Origin: Mycolicibacterium pulveris
Lineage (GTDB): Bacteria > Actinomycetota > Actinomycetes > Mycobacteriales > Mycobacteriaceae
Assembly: GCF_010725725.1 (NCBI RefSeq)
Contig: NZ_AP022599.1
Coordinates: 1,550,001 to 1,614,000 of the forward strand
Reading direction: 5' to 3'
Length of the DNA stretch: 64,000 nucleotides
The notes under the pieces are model-generated. The model was given only the letters and a program-made list of their open reading frames with translations, did no database searches and had not been told where the DNA came from. The translations under genes were made by a program, and so were the position numbers. Shown one piece after another: positions 53,518 through 62,524 of this stretch (the first letter of the stretch is position 1; each line of letters begins with the position of its first letter).

Positions 53518-54390
53518 TTACCCAGATGTAATTCCGAGCTGCTCAGAGCGGGTTTTTGCGGCTTCCACGGCGTTGGCCACCGCCGCCCGCAAACCGCCCT
53601 TTTCCAGTTCCCGCAGACCAGCCGCGGTGGTACCGCCCGGCGAGGTAACCGTCGCGCGCAGCGCGGCGGCGGACGTGTCCATGGCCGGGGGCGCGTCCGT
53701 ACCGCCGGCCGCCTGGGTCTGGTCGAGCCGATCCAGCAACATCGCCGCCGACCCGGCCATGGTCTGCGCCACGAGTTCGGTGGCCACCGACCGCGACAAC
53801 CCCGCGTTGACGCCGGCGTCCACCATCGCCTCGACCATCAGGAAGAAGTACGCCGGGCCCGACCCCGACAGCGCGGTGACGGCGTCGAGTTGGGACTCCG
53901 GAACGGTCAGCACTCCGCCGACGGCGTCGAAGATCGCCGACACCTCCTTGAGGTGCTGCGCGGTCGCGAACCGGCCGGGGGCCAGCGCGCTCACGCCCCC
54001 GCCGACCACCACCGGCGCGTTGGGCATCACCCGGATGACGGGCGCACCGGCGGGCAGCTTGTTCTCGAAGAAGGCGGTCGTGACACCCGCCGCGATCGTG
54101 ACGAAAACCTGTTCGGCCGTGTCGCTTTCGGCCTGGGCCGCGGCTTCGGCGATCTCGGCGACCAGGCCCTCGACGTCGAACGGCTTCACCGCGACGATCA
54201 CGTACGTCGCGGTGCCGACGGCGTCGGCGACCGACGTCACCAACACCGAGTGCTTCTCGGCCAGGTACTTCGCGCGGTCGGGATCCTTCTCGGCCACCAC
54301 CAGGTCCTTGACCTGCCGCCCGGCGCGCAGCAACCCGGACAGCAGCGCCTCACCCATGCCTCCGCCACCGACGATCGCGATTCTGGCCAT
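53518..54390 (-). CDS. proC: Pyrroline-5-carboxylate reductase ProC
   Basis: A 290-residue enzyme for the last step of proline synthesis, reducing pyrroline-5-carboxylate with NAD(P)H. IAIVGGGGMGEALLSGLL is the Rossmann motif, TALSGSGPAYFF and the C-terminal TSPGGTTAAGLRELEKGG are signature segments. ATG 54388-54390. An 8-bp inverted repeat, CGGAATTA (53504-53511) and TAATTCCG (53529-53536), straddles its stop and may be a weak terminator. Confidence 0.95.
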   Translation of the reverse strand: MARIAIVGGGGMGEALLSGLLRAGRQVKDLVVAEKDPDRAKYLAEKHSVLVTSVADAVGTATYVIVAVKPFDVEGLVAEIAEAAAQAESDTAEQVFVTIAAGVTTAFFENKLPAGAPVIRVMPNAPVVVGGGVSALAPGRFATAQHLKEVSAIFDAVGGVLTVPESQLDAVTALSGSGPAYFFLMVEAMVDAGVNAGLSRSVATELVAQTMAGSAAMLLDRLDQTQAAGGTDAPPAMDTSAAALRATVTSPGGTTAAGLRELEKGGLRAAVANAVEAAKTRSEQLGITSG

Positions 54391-54419
54391 GCGCCAAAGC
54401 ATTGCAGATGCGTGCCGGG

Positions 54420-55232
54420 CTACGCGCTCGGCACCATCGCGAGTTGGCGGGTCTGCACCACGATGTGGCCCTCGGAGTCGACGACGATGTGGTCTTCGTC
54501 GAACCAGTCCTGGCCGATCTGCACCGTCGTGCACAGCACGCGCAGCCAGCCGTCGGCCGGACGGGCGCGCAGGTAGGCCGTCAGCTGCACCGTCGGCGCC
54601 CATCCGAACCGGTTGACGCCGAACGTCACCGGGGCCGACACGTCGCCGCACAGCAGCGCGAACAACACATCCGGGGCGGCGCCCTTGGGCCGCACCCAAT
54701 ACTCGATGATCGGCGGCCCGCCGTCGGTGCGGGGGGCGAAGCTGGTCAGCGACGGCCGGATGTCGCAGCCGCGCGCCAGGTGGACGATGTCGGCCATCGG
54801 ATGGCCCGGGCCGATCGGCTCCAGGCCCGGCGGCGGCTCGGGCGGCATGAGCGGAACGACCGGGTTCACCGACAACAGCGGCGCGACGTGCTGCTCGGGT
54901 TCGGCCAACGTGACCGCGGCGCGCACCGCCGTGCGCTCGCCCTGGTTGAGCTCCACGTCGATGAGGCTGACCCGGCGACCGCGTTTGCGCACCGTCGTGG
55001 TGACCCGCATCGGCCCGGGGTCCGGCGCCCACAGGAAGTTGCCAGACACCGCGATCGGCTCGACGCCGTCGCCGGCGTGCTCGGTGCGGGCCGCGTTCGC
55101 GCACAACGCCAGCATCGCCCCGCCGTGCACCTTCGGCCCGATCGTCCAGTGCTCGTTGAGCTCACCGTCGTACACGCCGTCGCCCACCTTGGTGAGCGCC
55201 ATCGCGTCGGTGAACAGGGTGGAGCCAGGCAT
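54420..55232 (-). CDS. Double hot-dog acyl-CoA thioesterase-like protein (Rv0499-like)
   Basis: A 270-residue protein with two hot-dog halves. HWTIGPKVHGGAMLALCANAA and the later GVNRFGWAPTVQLTAYLRARP are the core helices and strands of TesB-like thioesterases. It would hydrolyse acyl-CoA esters in the cytosol; specificity is unknown. ATG 55230-55232. Confidence 0.83.
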   Translation of the reverse strand: MPGSTLFTDAMALTKVGDGVYDGELNEHWTIGPKVHGGAMLALCANAARTEHAGDGVEPIAVSGNFLWAPDPGPMRVTTTVRKRGRRVSLIDVELNQGERTAVRAAVTLAEPEQHVAPLLSVNPVVPLMPPEPPPGLEPIGPGHPMADIVHLARGCDIRPSLTSFAPRTDGGPPIIEYWVRPKGAAPDVLFALLCGDVSAPVTFGVNRFGWAPTVQLTAYLRARPADGWLRVLCTTVQIGQDWFDEDHIVVDSEGHIVVQTRQLAMVPSA

Positions 55233-55258
55233 GGGCGGTTTCCTCCGTCAGCGGGGTG

Positions 55259-56104
55259 TCAGCGCAGCAGGTGCGCGCGGGCGAACTGCAGCGACTCCGT
55301 CAGCAGCGCCTCGCGTTCGGCAGCGGTCCGCGCGCCCGACGTGGTCACCTCAAGGATCACATGCCCGGAAAAGTCGCTGGCCGCCAGCGTCTGGCAGATC
55401 TCGACGGTGGGCTGGGTGCCGTGGCCGGGCACGAGGTGCTCGTCGGTGGATGCGCCGCTGCCGTCACACAGGTGCAGGTGCACCAGCCCGTCACCCATCC
55501 GGCGGGCCATGTCGATCGCATCGGTGCCCGCCGTGGCGGTGTGGGACAGGTCGAGCGTGTAGTGGGCGTGGTTACCGTCCAGCGGGTCGTAGGACGGGGC
55601 GAACGCGGAGAAGCCGGGGCCGGGCTTGCCGCCGCGATTGCGCATCCGCTCGATCGACGTCTGGCCGGCGCCGAAGAACCGGTCGGCGCGGAACGGAAAC
55701 ATGTTCTCCACCGCGACCATCACGTGGCTGGACGCCTCGAGTTCGGCGACCTGCTCGCTGAACCCCTCGGCATAGCGGCGCTGCCAGCGAAACGGCGGAT
55801 GCACGACGACGGTCTGGGCGCCCAGCTCCTCGGCGGCGCGCACGCTGCGTTCGAGTTTGGGGATCGGGTTGGCGCCCCACACCCGCTGCGAGATCAACAG
55901 GCACGGCGCGTGCACCGACAGCACCGGCACCCCGTAGCGCTTCGACAGCTTCGCGACGGCCTCGACGTCCTGGCTGACCGTTTCGGCCCACACCATCAGC
56001 TCGACGCCGTCGTAGCCCAGCCGCGCGGCGTACTCGAACGCGGCCTCGGTTCTCAGCGGGTAGACCGAGGCCGTCGACAAACCGACCTTGATGGCGGGGC
56101 GCAC
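55259..56104 (-). CDS. Sugar phosphate isomerase/epimerase-family TIM-barrel protein (Rv0498-like)
   Basis: A 281-residue xylose-isomerase-like TIM barrel. KVGLSTASVYP at the first strand, YDGVELMVWAE, VHPPFRWQRRYAEGF, YTLDLSHTATAG and HLCDGSG carry the acidic and His metal ligands. Substrate unknown. It starts at GTG 56102-56104, 28 bases from the Rv0497-like gene on the same strand. Confidence 0.87.
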   Translation of the reverse strand: MRPAIKVGLSTASVYPLRTEAAFEYAARLGYDGVELMVWAETVSQDVEAVAKLSKRYGVPVLSVHAPCLLISQRVWGANPIPKLERSVRAAEELGAQTVVVHPPFRWQRRYAEGFSEQVAELEASSHVMVAVENMFPFRADRFFGAGQTSIERMRNRGGKPGPGFSAFAPSYDPLDGNHAHYTLDLSHTATAGTDAIDMARRMGDGLVHLHLCDGSGASTDEHLVPGHGTQPTVEICQTLAASDFSGHVILEVTTSGARTAAEREALLTESLQFARAHLLR

Positions 56105-56132
56105 GGTGCTTATCGGGTTATCGGCCGGCCGC

Positions 56133-57275
56133 CTAGCCCGACTGCAGCAGCGCCAACGGGCCCAACGTGACCAGGGCCCCGACGGCCACCGCGATCAGCG
56201 TGCTGCCGATGTCTTCGGTCTTGCGTACCACCCGCACGCCGACGACGAGACCCAGGATCACCAGCACCGACAAGACCAGCGCGACGATGTTGTTCCACTT
56301 CCACAGCTGGTCGAACGCGATGAACAGGCCCGCGCCGAACGCGACGGCGACGACACACTGCCCGACCACCCAGGCCGCCCGCAGGATCGCCGACATCCGC
56401 GAGGGGGCGGCGGTGTCGAGATCTTCGTCAAGGTCTTCGTCGAGGTCCTCGTGGTCCTCGAGATCGATGTCCTCTGGGCCCGGGCGGGTGTCGCGGGCGG
56501 TGAGGTCGTCGTCGACCGTCGGGCCGCCGAACAACCTGTCGTCGCTGTCGCTGGAGCGCAGGTATGACGGCAGCTCGTCGTCGTCGGCGTCTTCGGCGGC
56601 CTTGTCCAGTTCGGCGACGTCCGCGTCGTCCTCCCCGGCCGGGGCGTCGGCCCAGCCGATGACCGGGTCGGGGCTCATCGTCTCGGCGTCCACCGCGGCG
56701 GTCGACTTGGGGCGCGACTCCGAGCGCCGCGGTGGCGCGAAGAAGTCCAGGTCGACGTCTTTCTCGCGGTGCTCGATGTAGGCCGCGTAGTCGGCGACGG
56801 CGTCGGCGTAGTCGTCGGCCTCGTCCTCGGTAGCCTCGGCTTCGTCGGTATCGGTGACGTCGGTGGCCTCGGTGTCGGTGACGTCGGTGGTGGCCTCGGC
56901 CGCGGTGGTCTCGGCCTCCTCGACGTCGGGGGCGGCTGCCTCTTCGGGCGCCTCTACGGTGTCGGGCTCGGCCTCGGTGACGACATCCTGGTCGACGGCG
57001 CCGTTGGTCTCGACGGTCTCGACGGCCTCGACGGCCTCGACGGCCTCGGTGTCGGCGGTGTCTTGCGCGGTGTCGGTGGCCTCAGCTTCGTCGGTGTCGG
57101 TGGCGCGGACGATCGGGATCTCGCCGGTGAGCTCGGCGACCGTGACCGAGCCGGTGGCGCCGCGGCGTCGCCTGCGTCGACCACCGATGGGTGGGGCACC
57201 GATGGTGCCGTTGCGCGCGAGCAGCTCCGCAACCGAGATCGGTCGTGTGCTGCTGCTGTCGTCTGATCCTGTCAT
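56133..57275 (-). CDS. Membrane protein with long acidic repeat domain (Rv0497-like)
   Basis: A 380-residue protein. The N-terminus has ISVAELLARNG, a short motif also found in other mycobacterial envelope proteins, and a basic RRRRRRG patch. About 200 residues of Asp/Glu/Ala/Thr repeats follow, encoded by near-identical 9-bp units. Three helices close the protein (residues 295-377). Function unknown; the pattern suggests a large disordered cytoplasmic domain anchored in the membrane. Confidence 0.83.
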   Translation of the reverse strand: MTGSDDSSSTRPISVAELLARNGTIGAPPIGGRRRRRRGATGSVTVAELTGEIPIVRATDTDEAEATDTAQDTADTEAVEAVEAVETVETNGAVDQDVVTEAEPDTVEAPEEAAAPDVEEAETTAAEATTDVTDTEATDVTDTDEAEATEDEADDYADAVADYAAYIEHREKDVDLDFFAPPRRSESRPKSTAAVDAETMSPDPVIGWADAPAGEDDADVAELDKAAEDADDDELPSYLRSSDSDDRLFGGPTVDDDLTARDTRPGPEDIDLEDHEDLDEDLDEDLDTAAPSRMSAILRAAWVVGQCVVAVAFGAGLFIAFDQLWKWNNIVALVLSVLVILGLVVGVRVVRKTEDIGSTLIAVAVGALVTLGPLALLQSG

Positions 57276-57301
57276 CGTCTGTCGCCTCTGGGCCTCGTCA
57301 C

Positions 57302-58306
57302 CTATCGTCCAGCATTCCGTCCGGACGTTTCCACCGAGACCGGATTCTCATTCTCGGTATGGCCGTTAAGGCCGCTACCGTTGGTTTCGCTGTCGAGTTT
57401 CCGCAGAATCAGCCCTTCCCGCAACGCCCACGGGCAGATGTCCACGGTCTCCACAGAAAGCGCGTTCATGCTGGCCTCAGCCACCAACGCCCCGGCCACG
57501 ATCTGCGGCGCCCGGTCGCTGCTCACCCCTTCCAACTCCGCTCGGTCAGCAGCGGTCATCCTAGAGATGAAAGCTATGAGCTGCCTAAGGCCGGTGGCCG
57601 TCAGCGTCCGTTTCACCCTCGGCCCTGCTCCTGACGGTGCCGCGCCGGTCAGTCGGGCCAGTGAGCGGAACGTCTTGGAGGTCGCCACGGCCAGGTCGGG
57701 GGCACCGGCCTTGATCACCTCGGCGCCGGCGTCGGCCAGCTCGGTGGCCAGCCAGTCGCGCAGCATCGCGACCCGGCGTCGGCCCGGCGGGTCGTCGGGC
57801 AGCCACTCGCGGGTCAGCCGGCCCGCGCCCAGCGGCAGCGACAGCGCCACCTCCGGCTCCTCGTCGACGCCGTTGCACAGCTCCAGCGAGCCGCCGCCGA
57901 TGTCGATGTTGACGATGCGCCCGGCGCTCCAGCCGTACCAGCGGCGCACGGCCAGGAAGGTCAGCCGGGACTCGTCGACGCCGCTGAGCACCTTGAGCTC
58001 CACCCCGGTCTCGGCCTGCACCCGTGCCAGCACGGCATCGGAGTTCGTGGCGTCGCGCACGGCCGAGGTGGCGAACGCCATCAACTCCGCGCACCCGGAG
58101 CTGGCGGCGATCTTGGCGAACTCGTCGACGGTGCGGACCAGCTTGTCGGCGCACTTGCGGGTCAGGTTGCCCGACGAGTCCATCGATTCGGCGAGCCGCA
58201 GCGAGGCCTTGGTGGAACTCATCGGCGTCGGATGACCACCGCGGCGCGCGTCCACCACCAACAGGTGAACGGTGTTGCTGCCCACGTCGAGCACGCCTAA
58301 TCGCAC
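57302..58306 (-). CDS. ppx: Ppx/GppA-family exopolyphosphatase
   Basis: A 334-residue actin-like-fold phosphatase corresponding to Rv0496. [18 protein letters not shown] is the phosphate-1 motif, DIGGGSLEL the phosphate-2 motif. It degrades polyphosphate or pppGpp; Rv0496 is reported as an exopolyphosphatase on short chains. GTG 58304-58306. It lacks the C-terminal HD-like domain of the longer GppA proteins. It sits near the phosphate-sensing senX3-regX3 system. Confidence 0.92.
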   Translation of the reverse strand: MRLGVLDVGSNTVHLLVVDARRGGHPTPMSSTKASLRLAESMDSSGNLTRKCADKLVRTVDEFAKIAASSGCAELMAFATSAVRDATNSDAVLARVQAETGVELKVLSGVDESRLTFLAVRRWYGWSAGRIVNIDIGGGSLELCNGVDEEPEVALSLPLGAGRLTREWLPDDPPGRRRVAMLRDWLATELADAGAEVIKAGAPDLAVATSKTFRSLARLTGAAPSGAGPRVKRTLTATGLRQLIAFISRMTAADRAELEGVSSDRAPQIVAGALVAEASMNALSVETVDICPWALREGLILRKLDSETNGSGLNGHTENENPVSVETSGRNAGR

Positions 58307-58338
58307 TCTCCCAACTTAATCGGTCTACCGTTGGATAC

Positions 58339-59115
58339 GTGACTGGCACACACCCCGGAGAGGTCGAACTCGATTTCGCCCGTGAGTGGGTCGAGTTCTA
58401 CGACCCCGACAACCCCGAGCATCTGATCGCCGCCGACATGACATGGCTGCTGTCGCGGTGGACGTGTGTGTTCGGCACGCCCGCGTGCAAGGGCACGGTG
58501 GCGGGCCGCCCGGATGACGGGTGCTGTTCGCACGGGGCGTTCTTGTCCGACGACGACGACCGTGCCCGCCTCGACGACGCCGTCGAGCAGCTCACCGACG
58601 AGGACTGGCAGTTCCGGGACAAGGGCCTGGGCAAGAAGGGCTACCTCGAAATGGACGAGTACGACGGCGAACCCAACCTGCGCACCCGAAAATACAAGGG
58701 CGCCTGCATCTTTCTGAACCGGCCGGGGTTTCCCGGCGGGATCGGGTGTGCGCTGCACAGCAAGGCGCTGAAGCTGGGCGTCGAGCCGTTGACGATGAAG
58801 CCCGACGTGTGCTGGCAGCTGCCGATCCGGCGGGTGCAGGATTGGGTCGAGCGCCCGGACGGCTCGGAGATTCTCAAGACCTGGATCACCGAGTACGACC
58901 GCAGGGGCTGGGGTGAGGGCGGTGCGGACCTGCACTGGTACTGCTCCGGCGACCCGGCCGCGCACGTCGGCGCCAAACAGGTGTGGGAGTCCTACGCCCC
59001 CGAGCTCACCGAACTGCTCGGCGAGAAGGCCTACGCCGAGCTGGCCGCGATGTGCAAGCGGCGCAGCGCGTTAGGGCTCATCGCGGTCCACCCCGCCACC
59101 CGCGCGGCCGAATAG
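58339..59115 (+). CDS. Cysteine-rich conserved protein (Rv0495c-like)
   Basis: A 258-residue soluble protein. Cysteines at 43, 50, 62 and 63 ([15 protein letters not shown]) and at 123, 137 and 158 suggest a metal or Fe-S site. It starts at GTG 58339, divergent from ppx by 32 bases. I know no function. Its stop is directly followed by a palindromic element and then by the regX3 stop on the other strand. Confidence 0.85.
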   Translation: MTGTHPGEVELDFAREWVEFYDPDNPEHLIAADMTWLLSRWTCVFGTPACKGTVAGRPDDGCCSHGAFLSDDDDRARLDDAVEQLTDEDWQFRDKGLGKKGYLEMDEYDGEPNLRTRKYKGACIFLNRPGFPGGIGCALHSKALKLGVEPLTMKPDVCWQLPIRRVQDWVERPDGSEILKTWITEYDRRGWGEGGADLHWYCSGDPAAHVGAKQVWESYAPELTELLGEKAYAELAAMCKRRSALGLIAVHPATRAAE

Positions 59116-59116
59116 G

Positions 59117-59165
59117 GATTTCGGCGTATTTCGTCACGGTCAGCGTGACAAACTACTCCGAAATC
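59117..59165. repeat. 49-bp palindromic element, family A, copy 3, between convergent stops
   Basis: Ends GATTTCGGCGTA (59117-59128) and TACTCCGAAATC (59154-59165) pair with one mismatch, and the centre CGTCACGGTCAGCGTGACAA adds an inner stem. The element fills the whole 51-bp gap between the Rv0495c-like stop (59115) and the regX3 stop (59167), one base being left on each side. A bidirectional terminator role is likely. Confidence 0.82.
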
Positions 59166-59166
59166 G

Positions 59167-59853
59167 CTAGCCCTCGAGCTTGTAACCCAGGCCGCGCACC
59201 GTGACCAGGTGCACCGGGTTGGCGGGGTCGCTCTCGATCTTGGACCGCAGCCGCTTCACGTGCACATCAAGGGTTTTGGTGTCGCCGACGTAGTCCGCGC
59301 CCCACACCCGGTCGATGAGCTGCCCTCGGGTCAGCACCCGTCCGCTGTTGCGCAGCAGATACTCGAGCAGATCGAATTCCTTGAGCGGCAGTGTGATCGT
59401 CTCACCGTTGACGGTGACCACGTGCCGTTCGACGTCCATCCGGATCGGACCCGCCTCCAGCACGCCGTCACCGACCCCATTGTCGTCGGTCTCGGCGCCA
59501 CGCCGCAGCACCGCGCGGATACGCGCGATCAGCTCACGCGCCGAGTACGGCTTTGTGACGTAGTCGTCGGCGCCGAGCTCCAGGCCGACGACCTTGTCGA
59601 TCTCGCTGTCGCGGGCCGTCACCATGATGACCGGAACGCTTGAGCGCGAACGCAATTGCCTGCACACGTCGGTTCCGCTCATCCCCGGCAGCATCAGGTC
59701 GAGCAGGACGATGTCGGCACCGGCCCGCTCGAATTCGGCCAGCGCCGAAGGGCCGTCGGCCACCACCGTGGCCTCGAAGCCCTCCTTGCGGAGCAGAAAG
59801 GCCAGGGGATCAGCCAAGGACTCCTCGTCCTCCACGATCAACACGCTGGTCAT
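59167..59853 (-). CDS. regX3: Response regulator RegX3
   Basis: A 228-residue OmpR/PhoB-family regulator. Phosphoacceptor Asp52 lies in LLDLMLPG, the switch Lys in YVTKPYS, and the winged helix spans the C-terminal 95 residues (DLLEYLLRNSGRVLTRGQLIDRVWG). It controls phosphate-starvation genes in mycobacteria. It begins nine bases after the senX3 stop, without the MIRU repeats that separate the pair in M. tuberculosis. Confidence 0.96.
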   Translation of the reverse strand: MTSVLIVEDEESLADPLAFLLRKEGFEATVVADGPSALAEFERAGADIVLLDLMLPGMSGTDVCRQLRSRSSVPVIMVTARDSEIDKVVGLELGADDYVTKPYSARELIARIRAVLRRGAETDDNGVGDGVLEAGPIRMDVERHVVTVNGETITLPLKEFDLLEYLLRNSGRVLTRGQLIDRVWGADYVGDTKTLDVHVKRLRSKIESDPANPVHLVTVRGLGYKLEG

Positions 59854-59862
59854 TTTGTTTCG

Positions 59863-61044
59863 CTAGTCCTCTCGTTCGCGGTGCGCATCTTCGTTTCCAG
59901 TATGGGGATATGCCGGAATCGACAGCGTGAACGTCGATCCCGTACCAGGCCGGCTCCACAGCCGGATCGATCCGTTGTGGTTGGCGGCGACATGTTTGAC
60001 GATGGCCAGCCCGAGGCCGGTGCCGCCGGTGGCCCGTGAGCGCGCCTTGTCCACTCGGAAGAAGCGTTCGAAAACCCGCTCCTGGTCTTCGGGGGCGATG
60101 CCGATGCCGCGGTCGGTGACCGCGATCTCGATATGGTCGTCGCGTCGACGTCTGCTGATCGACACCGAAGATCCGTTGGGTGAGTACGCGATTGCGTTGG
60201 CGACCAGGTTGGCCACGGCGGTCACCAGCAGCGTCTGATCACCGAGGACCTGGTAGCCGGTCGGCGCGTCGGTGGTGATCGCGATGTCGGCGTTGTCGGC
60301 CGCCACTTTGTAGCGCGACAGCGCCTCGGACACCACGGTGTCGACGTCGACGGCTTCCAGATCGGGCAGGCGTTCGGCGCCCTGCAGCCGGGACAGTTCG
60401 ATCAGCTCGCCGACCATGTTGGCCAGCCGGTGCGATTCGGCCAGCATCTTCTCGGCGAAATGGCGCGCGGTCTCGGGGTCGTCGGCGGATGCCAGCAGTG
60501 CCTCGGCGAGCACGCTCATCGCGCCAACGGGGGTCTTGAGCTCGTGGCTGACGTTGGCGACGAAGTCTCTGCGCGTGGCTTCCATCCGCGCGTGCTCGGA
60601 GAGGTCGTCGACGTACACCACCGCGAACCGGCGATCCTGTTCGGTCAGCAGCCGCACGTGCCCGCGGATGGACTGCACCGACCGTCCCGGCGTGCTGCGT
60701 TTGCGTGGCGACAGGTCGACCTCGGCGTCCTCCCCCGTGGCCAGGGTGCGTTCGGCGGCCAGCCACGCCCGGTCGTCGAGCAGCCGGTCGGTGACCAGGC
60801 CCAGCTCACGCGCGCGTTGGTTGGAGTAGACGACGTCACGGAACTTGTCGACCACGACGATGCCCACCGGCGACTGGGAGAGCACGTGCTCGAGCATCTG
60901 CGAGACGGTGATGCCGGCCTGTTGGGCGGCCCGGCGGCGCCGACGCTCGATCCAGCGGGGAGCAAGGCCCGCCCCGAGCCCGACACCGATCACCAGTGCG
61001 AGCAGCACCACCGCCGCGAGCAGTAGCGCCGATACGACACTCAC
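59863..61044 (-). CDS. senX3: Sensor histidine kinase SenX3
   Basis: A 393-residue membrane kinase. One or two N-terminal helices (residues 3-28), a PAS-like domain ([19 protein letters not shown]), HisKA with His167 in [10 protein letters not shown], and HATPase with N-box [14 protein letters not shown] and [11 protein letters not shown]. It senses phosphate status through the Pst/PhoU system and phosphorylates RegX3. It starts at GTG 61042-61044. Confidence 0.96.
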   Translation of the reverse strand: MSVVSALLLAAVVLLALVIGVGLGAGLAPRWIERRRRRAAQQAGITVSQMLEHVLSQSPVGIVVVDKFRDVVYSNQRARELGLVTDRLLDDRAWLAAERTLATGEDAEVDLSPRKRSTPGRSVQSIRGHVRLLTEQDRRFAVVYVDDLSEHARMEATRRDFVANVSHELKTPVGAMSVLAEALLASADDPETARHFAEKMLAESHRLANMVGELIELSRLQGAERLPDLEAVDVDTVVSEALSRYKVAADNADIAITTDAPTGYQVLGDQTLLVTAVANLVANAIAYSPNGSSVSISRRRRDDHIEIAVTDRGIGIAPEDQERVFERFFRVDKARSRATGGTGLGLAIVKHVAANHNGSIRLWSRPGTGSTFTLSIPAYPHTGNEDAHRERED

Positions 61045-61125
61045 GCGAAAAGCGTACGCATACGGTGAACGTCATCCCAGCAGCGTGCGGCGTAATCGAG
61101 ATAAGTCACACAACAAATCTCAGGT

Positions 61126-61143
61126 ATTCGACCGCTGTTCACC
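61126..61143 (-). promoter_or_regulatory. Possible RegX3/PhoB-like direct repeat upstream of senX3
   Basis: On the minus strand GGTGAAC and GTCGAAT are separated by AGCG, i.e. two 7-mers in an 11-bp period, as bound by PhoB/OmpR-family dimers. It lies about 80 bases upstream of the senX3 GTG. The second half-site is degenerate. Autoregulation of senX3-regX3 is known in mycobacteria. Confidence 0.3.
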
Positions 61144-61174
61144 GAATGTTTGCCCGCACCGGGGGTTTCTCGCC

Positions 61175-61924
61175 CTATTTGGCGCCCTGGGCCGCGACGG
61201 CGGCCGCCCCGGCCGCGGCGGCCTCGGGGTCCAGGTACTGCCCGCCGATGACCGTCGGCTTGAGGTCGGAATCCAGGTCGTAGCGCAACGGGATGCCGGT
61301 GGGGATGTTGAGGCCGACGACCTCCTCGTCGGACATGCCGTCGAGGTGCTTCACCAGCGCGCGCAGCGAGTTGCCGTGCGCGGCGATCAGCACGGTCTTG
61401 CCTGCGCGCAGGTCGGGTTCGATCACCTCGGTGTAGTACGGCACGAACCGTTCGACGACGTCCTTGAGGCATTCGGTGCGCGGCGGGCCGCCGGGGATGT
61501 CGGCGTAGCGCGGGTCGGCGTCCTGGCTGTAGGTGCTGCCGAGCTCGATCGGCGGCGGCGGGGTGCTGTAGCTGCGCCGCCACGCCATGAACTGCTCCTC
61601 GCCGTACTTCTCCTTGGTCTCGGCCTTGTTCAGCCCCTGCAGCGCGCCGTAGTGGCGCTCGTTGAGCCGCCAGTCGCGATGCACCGGGATCCAGTGCCGG
61701 TCGGCCTTGTCCAGCGCGAGGTTGGCGGTGGTGATCGCCCGGCGCAGCAGCGACGTGTAGAGCACGTCGGGCTGGCGGTCCAGTTCCTTGATCAACTCAC
61801 CGGCACGGATGGCTTCAGCGCGGCCCTTGTCGGTCAGGTCGACGTCGACCCACCCGGTGAACAGGTTCTTGGCGTTCCAGTCGCTTTCGCCGTGGCGCAG
61901 CAGGATGAGCGTGGAATTTCCCAT
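61175..61924 (-). CDS. gpm1: 2,3-bisphosphoglycerate-dependent phosphoglycerate mutase
   Basis: A 249-residue glycolytic enzyme interconverting 3- and 2-phosphoglycerate. The phosphohistidine motif [10 protein letters not shown] has His11, the insert [15 protein letters not shown] is diagnostic of dPGM, and the second His is in [16 protein letters not shown]. It ends in an Ala-rich tail. ATG 61922-61924. It corresponds to Rv0489. A palindrome lies just upstream. Confidence 0.96.
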   Translation of the reverse strand: MGNSTLILLRHGESDWNAKNLFTGWVDVDLTDKGRAEAIRAGELIKELDRQPDVLYTSLLRRAITTANLALDKADRHWIPVHRDWRLNERHYGALQGLNKAETKEKYGEEQFMAWRRSYSTPPPPIELGSTYSQDADPRYADIPGGPPRTECLKDVVERFVPYYTEVIEPDLRAGKTVLIAAHGNSLRALVKHLDGMSDEEVVGLNIPTGIPLRYDLDSDLKPTVIGGQYLDPEAAAAGAAAVAAQGAK

Positions 61925-61949
61925 GTCGACGAGCCTAGTCGGAGGCGAG

Positions 61950-61998
61950 ACCGACGAAATGGCGGGATCTGGTCGCCCAAACCCGCCAAAGCGTCGGT
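61950..61998. repeat. 49-bp palindromic element, family C, copy 2
   Basis: ACCGACGAAATGGCGGG (61950-61966) pairs with CCCGCCAAAGCGTCGGT (61982-61998), 14 of 17 positions, around a centre with GGTCGCCCA. It shares length, ends and centre with the copy in ccdA. It lies in the 93-bp gap between the YbjN gene and gpm1 and so in the gpm1 5' region. Confidence 0.75.
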
Positions 61999-62017
61999 TC
62001 CGGTGAAAGTGCGGGGA

Positions 62018-62524
62018 TCAGTCGTCGTCGATGAGGTGCTCGAAGGCGCGCAGGTTGTTCAGCGACTCACCGCGCGACACCCGCCACTCCCACTCCTTCT
62101 GGATGGACGACCGAAAACCCAGCTCCAGCAACGTGTTGAAATCGGAATCGACGGCTTCGAGCACCTGGCCCAGCACCCGGTCGATCTCGTCGTGGGTGAC
62201 CGCGTGCAGCGCGATCCGGCCGACCAGATAGATGTCGCCGACGTTGTCGAGGGTGTAGGCCACGCCGTACAGCCTGCGGTTGCGCTTGAGCAGGAACCGG
62301 TAGACGCCCTCGTGGTTCTCGTCGGGCTTGCGGCACACGAACGCCTCGATGCGCACCGAGTGCTCGCCGATGGACAGGATCGTGTTCGTCTTGAGGCGAC
62401 GCTCGCCGGGAAGCTCGACGATGATCCCGGGCAGCCCGCCGTGCGCCCCCTCATGGCGGGTGCAGACCAGCTCGCTCTCCTTGCAGGCGTCGACGATGAT
62501 CTGCTCGACCTCGGCGGGGTTCAT
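62018..62524 (-). CDS. YbjN domain-containing protein (Rv0487-like)
   Basis: A 168-residue cytosolic protein of the YbjN/sensory-transduction-regulator fold, related to type III chaperone-like folds. [50 protein letters not shown] is the domain core. Its ATG (62522-62524) overlaps the mshA stop (ATGA). A chaperone-like role for MshA is only suggested by that coupling. Confidence 0.87.
   Translation of the reverse strand: MNPAEVEQIIVDACKESELVCTRHEGAHGGLPGIIVELPGERRLKTNTILSIGEHSVRIEAFVCRKPDENHEGVYRFLLKRNRRLYGVAYTLDNVGDIYLVGRIALHAVTHDEIDRVLGQVLEAVDSDFNTLLELGFRSSIQKEWEWRVSRGESLNNLRAFEHLIDDD

Noticed and set aside
53504..53536. 8-bp inverted repeat across the proC stop as a strong terminator
   Set aside because: The stem is AT-rich and short with a 17-base loop, so it is only mentioned with proC.
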